DNA of 13,458 nucleotides from Stephanodiscus triporus (lineage: Eukaryota > Bacillariophyta > Thalassiosirophyceae > Thalassiosirales > Thalassiosiraceae): NCBI GenBank assembly GCA_036939755.1, contig JALLAZ010000606.1, positions 1 to 13,458 of the forward strand, written 5' to 3'. The position numbers and the translations under genes were made by a program. The notes beneath the pieces were generated by a model. It had not been told where the DNA came from and did not search any database. It worked only from the letters and a program-made list of their open reading frames with translations. Shown one piece after another: positions 7,372 through 13,458 of this stretch. Within the stretch, counting starts at the first letter, position 1, and every line of letters begins with the position of its first letter.

Positions 7372-8695
7372 CTATTGACCGAATTGGGCAATGAACTCCC
7401 CAAGCATGATACCGCATATCAAAGAAGGAATACCGTTAGAATTCTGACGTTGGGACGTGATGCCACTCAATGCCCCAAGGATGTCATCGCTCGGGACTGA
7501 CTGCGTATTCAGTATGTCTAATGCTTGACGATGCAATGAAGGATTTGCACTCGCCAAAACTCTTCCTTTTGACTTCTCGTGATTAGACAGAGTCAATTTT
7601 TCACCCGTCCAGTCCGATATGACTCCGCCCGCTCCTTCGACGACGGGAACCAAAGCACAATAGTCATACAAGCCCAGGTCCGCTTCCACCACGACATCCG
7701 CACCGAACCCAGATGCAACGAGCGCATACGCATAACAATCAGCGCCATAGTGTGGAGTTCGAACGGCTCCTCTCATGGCGTCGAATTTCGTCAGTGCATC
7801 TCCATGCTGGAACATATCGGGGGTAGTGGAATACATTTCTGCATCTGACAACGTAAACACTCCGTCAGTCTTGATGGGTTTTCCATTCAATGTGGATTCT
7901 TCACCCGCTATTCCTAGCCAGCGTTCATTTAACACACACTGGTCAATGATTCCAATGACCGGCGTGCCTTTATGTAACAACGAGATGAGTGTCCCGAACA
8001 AGGGCTTTCCTGTTATAAAACTTCGTGTTCCATCTGAGGGATGAGTTGGCGCGAAAGCGGTTAGAGTGAAATCGCATTCAATCGCAAGTCGCATAGAATG
8101 ACACTTCCGACCTCACCGATCGGATCCAATACCCTGCGAAATTCAAGTAAGGCAAGATGGCAGGGTTAGAGTGAAGTGCAAGGATGACATATCATCATTC
8201 CAAAGGCCACCAGATTCCAACGCACCACACCCAATCTGCATCAGCATCTTTGATGCCGTATTCTTCTCCATATATACCATGTTCGGGGTATATTTCCATT
8301 ATCAGGTCTCTCATGGCGCGTTCAGCGGCACGATCTGCCAACGTGACGGGAGACGCCGACTGAAACACCGAACGGTCCTCTTCGACCTTGATTTGTTGAC
8401 CGAGAACACCGCGACCTTGGCGCCAGTAGGGCTTGATCTCCTCTCGGGCGGCATCCGCAAGTCGGTCCGCGAACGTCGCGAGTTTTTGTAATGTTTCTGA
8501 ATCGGGCAAGAGCGGCGCCGGGGAGGAAGAACGCGGTGCATTGATTTTGTTCAAGGCGTTATTGGCCATCTTCGGCACCCCTCCGTCTGGTTGATCGACG
8601 TAGGCGAACGCTTCGGAATGACGAGCCTGCTCTAGGGTGATTGCCAGGGTTGCAACCAAGGCGTGGAGGCCGCTTTTTGCTAATGAAGTCCTCAT
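7372..8695 (-). CDS. HISN7: Histidinol-phosphate phosphatase, IMPase family, plastid-targeted; three exons
   Basis: Joined on minus: 8695-8226, 8133-8117, 8033-7372 (1149 nt, 382 residues). It should remove phosphate from histidinol phosphate in histidine synthesis. Residues 1-33 form a signal peptide with the SEA-FAYV junction (29/30), so plastid import is expected. The start at 8695 was chosen for this; an in-frame ATG at 8800 would hide it behind 35 residues. IMPase motifs: GEE (143-145), WVLDPIDGT (157-165, created only by splicing), and YD with Asp286 as the third metal ligand region. GKPLFGTLISLLHKG (171-185) and YDYCALVPVVEGAGG (285-299) are characteristic of the IMPL2/HisN branch rather than inositol phosphatases. 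The tail after about 340 is lineage-specific. The gene is convergent with the TraB-like gene and divergent from the SfsA gene. A different sugar-phosphate substrate is possible but less likely. Confidence 0.9.
8034..8116 (-). other. Intron 2 of HISN7 (83 nt, phase 1)
   Basis: Donor GTGAGG at 8116-8111 and acceptor CCCTCAG ending at 8034. The same TTCACTCTAACC as in intron 1 lies at 8070-8059, about 27 nt before the acceptor. The split codon is Asp163 (G/AT). Confidence 0.87.
8117..8133 (-). other. 17-nt micro-exon (exon 2) of HISN7
   Basis: GGTATTGGATCCGATCG completes Trp157, codes Val-Leu-Asp-Pro-Ile (158-162) and gives the first base of Asp163. Without it the metal-binding DPIDGT motif does not exist; with it the family motif is exact and the frame is kept on both sides. 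Confidence 0.88.
8134..8225 (-). other. Intron 1 of HISN7 (92 nt, phase 2)
   Basis: Donor GTGCGT at 8225-8220 and acceptor TTTCGCAG ending at 8134. A CTAAC branch-point candidate lies in TTCACTCTAACC (8175-8164), about 32 nt before the acceptor. The split codon is Trp157 (TG/G). Confidence 0.85.
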
Positions 8696-9009
8696 GATTT
8701 GTTCAGCGCTGGTTGCCCTTCTGGGATTAAAAATATTGTGATTCGTTGTCCCATCATGGTTGGTTAGTGGGCGGCAAATTTGTGACGGAAGATTCCCCAA
8801 CGGTGCGCCAACTCCGTGGGTTCTCAGTTCTCAGGATGGACAACATCTGCTGTTCCAGATTGTTTCCCTGTATCGAACTAAAATAGTACTCTTCCTTCCC
8901 GCCAGCACAGGATTGGGAGTAGAGTGCGCAGCTAGCAGGCGAGGCGAGAGAGAGGGTGTCGCCTGAATGATACGAGCCCACACAAAAATCCACCCCTCGA
9001 CGAAACGGA
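8696..9009. promoter_or_regulatory. Divergent intergenic region between HISN7 and the SfsA-family gene
   Basis: These 314 bases should hold both promoters and 5' untranslated regions. An in-frame ATG for HISN7 lies inside it at 8800 but is not preferred. I see no convincing TATA box, repeat or known binding site. Confidence 0.5.
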
Positions 9010-10335
9010 ATGCTCCCACGATTGGGAGGTGTGGTGGCATTGGCACTCTCTTATCCCAACTCCACGACGATGACTAAAATGTCGAAACAGAGCCGTTTAT
9101 CGCCGCCGCAGAGAATTCAGCAGGAGCAGCGGCGTCGTTCTTCTCGGATTCGCGCGGCTAGAGTCAATGACGATGCACGGGGCGTGGAAGACTACCGTTT
9201 CGACGCAGGACAATCATCCGCCAAGCGTAATAAGTTGGATACATCCTCTATAAGTACCATTCCGCCATTACTAGATCTCGGGATGCTCGTGCGAGGGACG
9301 ATTGTGAAGCGACCGAGCGCCGTCGTACGATCGCCGTACGTGGCGGATGTCACCCTATTACCCCATCTCTCTATGAAAAAGGACACATCACCCACGACGA
9401 CGACGGTGCTGGCGCATGCGCCGGCATTGGACGTGGGCGGGATGTGCATCGCTGGATCGGAGATTTATTTATCAGAGCGCGATGGGGAGGGGAAGACTTC
9501 CCATTCCATCGTATTGGTACGCGGCGCACCACTGAATGATAATGGAGGCGTATTGGTAGGAGCTCATCCTCGTCTGGGGGAATCGATCGCACGGGAAGTG
9601 TTGAAGCTGGGGTTGCTTCGAGGGTCATTGCCCCTGAAAAATGGCTTCGAGCTCGGTCCCGTCAACGACTTTGATGTTTCAAAGGAGAGTAGTCCAAAGA
9701 AAGCAAGGACAGAGAAAAAAGAACTCTGTACCTTCAACGCTGACGCTTTGACCACTCCCGAATCACAACCGAGTGCCAGCTCTTTACCTAACACGAAAAT
9801 TAATCTCCGTCAGCAAGTAACGCTTGGTGATAGCCGGATAGACTTTCAAATCACGCTCACTCAACTTCTTAATGGCGCTTCGCACCGCGTTCTTTTTGAG
9901 GTGAAGAATGTGGTATGTGCAGACTTCGAATCGGGTACGGAGCCAAAGCTTACTGGTCCGGGCCACTGCGTTGTGGTGGCGCCGCCATCCACCTCCAGCC
10001 TGAATGACAAAGTGGGATACCAAAGGAAGGCTCTCTTTCCATGGGGAAGAACCCGAGGTCAAAAATTCGATGGCAGATCGGTAGTTTCGGAAAGGGCTTG
10101 CAAGCATCTTCGGAACTTACAATCGCTGATCGAAGATGATGTTACTCCGGTAGTTTTATTCATCGTTAATCGCTCAGATTGTGAAAGTGTAAGAGCTTGC
10201 AAAGAGCAGTGTCCGGTTTTCGCCGAGGTTTTGGAAGAAGTTGTCAAGGCTGGGGTGAAGGCACTCGCTGTCCGGGTACGATGGACGGAAGATGGTCAGT
10301 GTTTCTTCGACGGGATCGTCCCTGTACTTGTGTGA
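9010..10335 (+). CDS. sfsA: SfsA-family protein (nuclease-like), eukaryotic form
   Basis: Single exon, 441 residues. SfsA is a bacterial family named for sugar fermentation stimulation; its fold joins an N-terminal OB-like domain to a PD-(D/E)xK nuclease-like domain. Here LVRGTIVKRPSAVV (93-106) opens the OB-like part and AHAPALDVGGM (135-145) stands where bacteria have HCPNTG-M. Catalytic-type residues are kept: Asp278 in SRIDF and Glu297/Lys299 in FEVKN. SERACKHLRNL (360-370) and VVLFIVNRSD (381-390) match the helix and strand that follow. Compared with bacterial SfsA (about 230 residues) it has a basic N-terminal extension (RRRSSRIRAAR, 41-51, a possible nuclear signal), a spacer at about 215-262, and an insert of some 50 residues at 302-352. 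Later Met codons at 9070 and 9079 could also start it. Biological role unknown. Confidence 0.85.
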   Translation: MLPRLGGVVALALSYPNSTTMTKMSKQSRLSPPQRIQQEQRRRSSRIRAARVNDDARGVEDYRFDAGQSSAKRNKLDTSSISTIPPLLDLGMLVRGTIVKRPSAVVRSPYVADVTLLPHLSMKKDTSPTTTTVLAHAPALDVGGMCIAGSEIYLSERDGEGKTSHSIVLVRGAPLNDNGGVLVGAHPRLGESIAREVLKLGLLRGSLPLKNGFELGPVNDFDVSKESSPKKARTEKKELCTFNADALTTPESQPSASSLPNTKINLRQQVTLGDSRIDFQITLTQLLNGASHRVLFEVKNVVCADFESGTEPKLTGPGHCVVVAPPSTSSLNDKVGYQRKALFPWGRTRGQKFDGRSVVSERACKHLRNLQSLIEDDVTPVVLFIVNRSDCESVRACKEQCPVFAEVLEEVVKAGVKALAVRVRWTEDGQCFFDGIVPVLV

Positions 10336-10667
10336 ATGAAAGGACCCGCTTGACCTCGCCTCATTTCGGGCCACGGACCAGCGGTGAGACAGAGGAAGGC
10401 GTCGGCCTCCGTGGCATCGTGGGGGGGGGCGGCACGTTTGACTGGTGTTCAGGTTGCCAAGGACCAATAGAATCAAGGTTACTCGAAGTGCATCAAAGGC
10501 AGTAAAAAAATTAATGCAGCAGTTACAAAGTTAATCAAGCAGGGTCTGCATATAATATCATACCCCGTCTTCTTTCTTCTCCTCCAAAATGAAAATAGGA
10601 AGACTAAGAATTTTAAGCCCATACTCTTGCGGATGCAATAAATGCACCCAACACACACACGGCAATT
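10336..10667. other. Convergent intergenic region between the SfsA-family gene and NDC80
   Basis: 332 bases holding the 3' untranslated regions of two genes that face each other. It contains a G9 run near 10422 and a short CA repeat near 10650. I see no gene in it. Confidence 0.6.
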
Positions 10668-13095
10668 TTAGGAATCCAGCAACGTGGTATTTTTACACTC
10701 CTCCTGCTTCTGTCGAATGTAGTCATTCATATCGTCCAAACGTTTTTTCTTATGAGCCTCGTACTCCTTTGCCAACGTCAACGCCCTTCGTATTTCATCC
10801 GTCACGGCCTTTATTTTGGCCATATTTTCTTTCTCCTCTTTGCGTTGCCGCAGTTGGAGCTGCTCGTACTCAGCGTCGTTTTTCTTGATGGTCGATTCTA
10901 CGCCCTTAGGGTCGTTAAGGGACGATATCCTATTGTTGAGTAGCTGAAGTTGACGGTGCTTGCCCTGGATGTCAGCCTCCAGTCGTTCTTTTGTAGATGC
11001 ACATTCTTCCTCGCAGGACGCGACTCGGTACCTGATGGCCTGTGGGGAATGACGTGACAACAAAGAATGGCAAAAGATGAATGATCAGACATGTGGGCAT
11101 TGAGAACGAAATCTGCAAGAAACTTGAGTCGTGTTCACCTTGATCTCTTCCACCAACTTCTCCTTCGAAACTTCCATGGCCTTGATAAGATCCTTTACTA
11201 CCGCTATCCGCCTTTTCTCATTCGCGGTCTCGCTCTCATAATCCTTGACGAGCTTCGTCACATGTGGCTCCACAACGCCCGCTAAATCAACTCCGCCCAT
11301 CAGGTTCACCACGCCTTCAGCGGCCATATCTCCGTCCAGCTTGACCTCGAAACGCTTGCCCCTTGCGTGCTTGGCAGTCTGGGGGATGAGCTCCAACTGC
11401 CTCGCCCGTAAATTGTACTCGTCGACCTTTTGTTCCAACAATTTATAGATGGCACACCACTTCTCCTTCGCCTCCTTTAATGCCGCGACCTGTCCCTCTA
11501 GAATGCTGCCCTGCCTGGCAATTTGCTCCTCGATGCGGGCCTTCTCCCGTTCCATCCGTCGGACGTCTTCCTGGCTCAGTTCCTGGCCATCGATGGTCAG
11601 ACGAAGCTGTTCAATCTTCGTCGAACAATCCTCCATCTCCCGCTCCGTCGTGGATTTTTCGATCGTCAGCGTCTCGACCTTAGTCGTGAGCTCGGCCTTG
11701 TGATCGTTGAGGGTTTCGATGAGGTTGAGGAATTTTTCGATGTTAGCCGCGTACTCCTCCTGCTTTTGATGCGCCTCGGACAGGCTGCATTTTTTGGAGA
11801 GGCGATGAAAAATGTCGTAATGCACGTAAATCGGGTCAGCTTGTGGAGAAGCGATGACAACAAAGATGATGTCTGCATTTTCCGACCAAGGCAGTCCATC
11901 AATACAAATCGTGAAAACATACTCACCCGATCACCTCCTCGTTCAACGACGCGATCTCCTCCCTCATCCTGCCGCATTCGTCGTCCAACCCCGTGAGGTA
12001 CATCTCGACCCTCTCGCTGTCTTTCTGGAACGTGTCCAACAGCGCGCCCTCGAGCTCCTCGCACTCGTCGTTGTCGTCGTTCAGGAAGGCGACCATGCTC
12101 TTGCGCAGGAATTTGTGAAATTGCATCCGAACGCGCTCGGCGCTCTCGTCCAGCGTCAGCGCATTCTGCTCGCCCCCGTTCGCCGCACCCGTCATCCCCT
12201 CGTCGAGTCCCCAACCGAGGGGTTCCAACTCGTCCCGGATGACGAGGAGATCGACGAGCCAGTCGATTGCGGCGATCAACGCCGGCCACGTGTGCGGCGA
12301 TCCCACCGCCACCAGTCCCGTCTTGGATATGGGGAAGGGATAGCCGAGGCATCGGAAGGCCATGGAGACCTCGTCCTCGAATTTCAACACCACCTCGTCG
12401 CTCCGTTGGTTGTTCCCGTGCCCCATGGGCGTCGAGTGGAAGGTGGGGTCAACCCTGCGGAACAGGAACGTCATGATGTTCTGGAAGTCCCGTCCTGACG
12501 GGCCGCTGTTGACGAGCTGCTTGACCGACAACGACGACGCGTCGCCGTAGCCCCGCGAGCTCAGGTAGGACACCATCTTGCGTATGGCCGACTGGAGGTA
12601 GGACCTGTCCCTGACGTCGCGGGGGTCGACGTTCGACGAGGAGCCCGGGACGGAGGATGCGGTTGACGACGTCGACAGCGCCGCGGGGGCAAGGGACACG
12701 CGACGGTTCTTCGCGGGGGTGAACGAGGGGGCGGCGTCGCCGTGACCGTGCTGGAGGATGGCGCCGCCCAGGGACCTGCGCGTCGACGAAGGCGGCCGCG
12801 TATCGCGGAGGCGGGAGGGGGAGGGGGCGGCGATGCCGCTCGCGACGCGACCGTTGTTCTCGCGGTTGGCGTTGCCCTGGGGGGAGGAGGAGGACGACGA
12901 CGGTGGGCCGGCGCAGCGGGGGATCATGGACTTGCGCGACAGGGGCACGCGCCGACGAGCGGCCCCGCTGCCGCTCCCGACGCTTCCGTTGCTGCTTCCG
13001 ACGCTATTGGCGGACGATGGCTTGGACGATGGCGGCAGGGGGGGCGGCCTCGCCTGCGCCCCTGCGAGGGTCTGTCGGCGGGGGTTGACGGGCAT
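10668..13095 (-). CDS. NDC80: Kinetochore protein NDC80/HEC1; three exons
   Basis: Joined on minus: 13095-11927, 11784-11139, 11039-10668 (2187 nt, 728 residues). NDC80 is the microtubule-binding subunit of the outer-kinetochore Ndc80 complex. Residues 1-156 are a basic, Ser/Pro-rich disordered tail with Aurora-type sites (RRQT, Thr9; SRKS, Ser56; TRRS, Ser108; RRVS, Ser134). The calponin-homology domain spans about 157-287: DPRDVRDRSY, DFQNIMTFLFRRVDP (203-217), FEDEVSMAFRCLGYPFPISK (239-258), VGSPHTWPALIAAIDWL (264-280). The family's GYPF and PHTWP landmarks are unmistakable. From about 315 to the end is coiled coil, interrupted near 521-560 by LELIPQTAKHARGKRFEV, the conserved loop. The length is close to the yeast (691) and human (642) proteins. 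Exon 1 is much more GC-rich than exons 2 and 3. Very sure of identity; the first intron's acceptor is the least certain point. Confidence 0.93.
11040..11138 (-). other. Intron 2 of NDC80 (99 nt, phase 0)
   Basis: Donor AAG/GTGAAC starts at 11138 and acceptor CCCCACAG ends at 11040. The join is EEIK-AIRYRVASCEEE, continuing the coiled coil, and the whole coding length is then divisible by three. Confidence 0.85.
11785..11926 (-). other. Intron 1 of NDC80 (142 nt, phase 2)
   Basis: Donor GTGAGT starts at 11926; acceptor ATGCAG ends at 11785. The join gives EEVIG-LSEAHQKQEEY. The nearer AG sites (CAAG and GCAG further upstream) leave the wrong phase for this donor. The frame is open upstream of the acceptor by chance, which would mislead an intronless model. 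Confidence 0.78.
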
Positions 13096-13458
13096 GGTGG
13101 GTTTCGTTTGTGCTGCTAGCGGCGGGCAATCTCTTGTTGTACAACACTTTTCCCGTCCGTGAGGATGGCGCGGTTAAATAAAAAGAAGAAATAATTTTTA
13201 TTTACGGGGGAATTCTATTACTCTTCTCGGCAAGCAACGGTCTCACGTCCTCTATTATTTTTTTATTACCTCTACTCTACTCTAGAGTATGTGTGTACGG
13301 TATGTCCATAGAGAAGTACTCTACCTACCTAGGTAGATTAAGATAGGTACCGTAGAACACGCAGTCTACTTGCCGCGAGACGACATGATTTTCTGGTCCA
13401 TGTATCTAAAATATTCCTTTTTGTTGTGTGTAGTATTCCTACGTCAGTGTTTTTTTTC
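13096..13458. promoter_or_regulatory. Upstream region of NDC80
   Basis: AT-rich 363 bases that should hold the NDC80 promoter and 5' untranslated region. It has T-rich runs, CTCTA repeats near 13275-13287, and a perfect 12-bp palindrome CTACCTAGGTAG (13325-13336). No gene is recognisable before the window ends. Confidence 0.5.

Noticed and set aside
7372..8094. Intronless gene starting at the ATG at 8094
   Set aside because: This frame reads THPSDGT in place of DPIDGT and lacks the N-terminal half of the phosphatase. Splicing with the 17-nt exon restores the full motif and joins it to the other half, so the ATG lies in intron 2.
11785..11837. Acceptor AG at about 11838 for NDC80 intron 1, keeping DPIYVHYDIFHRL in the protein
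   Set aside because: Joining it to the GTGAGT donor gives the wrong phase and an immediate stop. The ATGCAG acceptor at 11785 keeps the frame.
13325..13336. 12-bp palindrome CTACCTAGGTAG as a regulatory site
   Set aside because: Short palindromes of this kind are expected by chance in such repeat-rich AT/CT sequence, and no second copy or known factor supports it. It is mentioned only as content of the NDC80 upstream region.
13360..13386. Minus-strand ATG at 13386 opening with MSSRGK, faintly histone-like
   Set aside because: A stop follows at once, and continuing it would need an intron with no supporting downstream exon. The similarity is six residues.
1..13458. A CRISPR array, toxin-antitoxin pair, defence island or biosynthetic cluster
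   Set aside because: The genes are eukaryotic, intron-bearing, on alternating strands and from unrelated pathways. There are no spaced repeats and no prokaryotic operon structure.

Overview
The window looks like nuclear DNA of a photosynthetic stramenopile, most likely a diatom. Two predicted proteins begin with a signal peptide that ends at an Ala/Ser-Phe junction, the bipartite 'ASAF'-type plastid presequence of heterokont algae. Genes carry short spliceosomal introns (83-142 nt). Coding DNA is GC-rich and full of trinucleotide repeats, intergenic DNA is AT-rich, and a decayed Ty1/copia fragment of a kind common in diatom genomes is present. The genus cannot be told from the sequence.

Layout. 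1-1478 is gene-poor: an imperfect 132-bp palindrome (899-1030), then a broken copia RNase H fragment (about 1062-1280). 1479-4331 (minus) is a ThiO/glycine-oxidase-type FAD oxidoreductase with a plastid presequence and a long unrecognised C-terminal extension holding a duplicated motif. 4332-4760 is a divergent promoter region. 4761-6743 (plus) is a TraB/GumN-like (TIKI-related) protein with two C-terminal membrane segments. 7372-8695 (minus) is a three-exon histidinol-phosphate phosphatase of the IMPase family (HISN7/IMPL2 type); a 17-nt micro-exon carries most of its catalytic DPIDGT motif. 8696-9009 is a second divergent promoter region. 9010-10335 (plus) is a eukaryotic SfsA-family protein. 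10668-13095 (minus) is a three-exon NDC80/HEC1 kinetochore protein of 728 residues. 13096-13458 is its upstream region.

The five genes alternate in strand (divergent, convergent, divergent, convergent). They belong to unrelated processes: amine oxidation or thiazole supply, a putative membrane TraB-like activity, histidine synthesis, a nuclease-like SfsA protein, and chromosome segregation. I see no operon, defence island, CRISPR array or other multi-gene system. The most unusual things are the micro-exon in the phosphatase, the shared 12-mer in its two introns, the duplicated module in the ThiO-like protein, and the palindrome next to the copia remnant.
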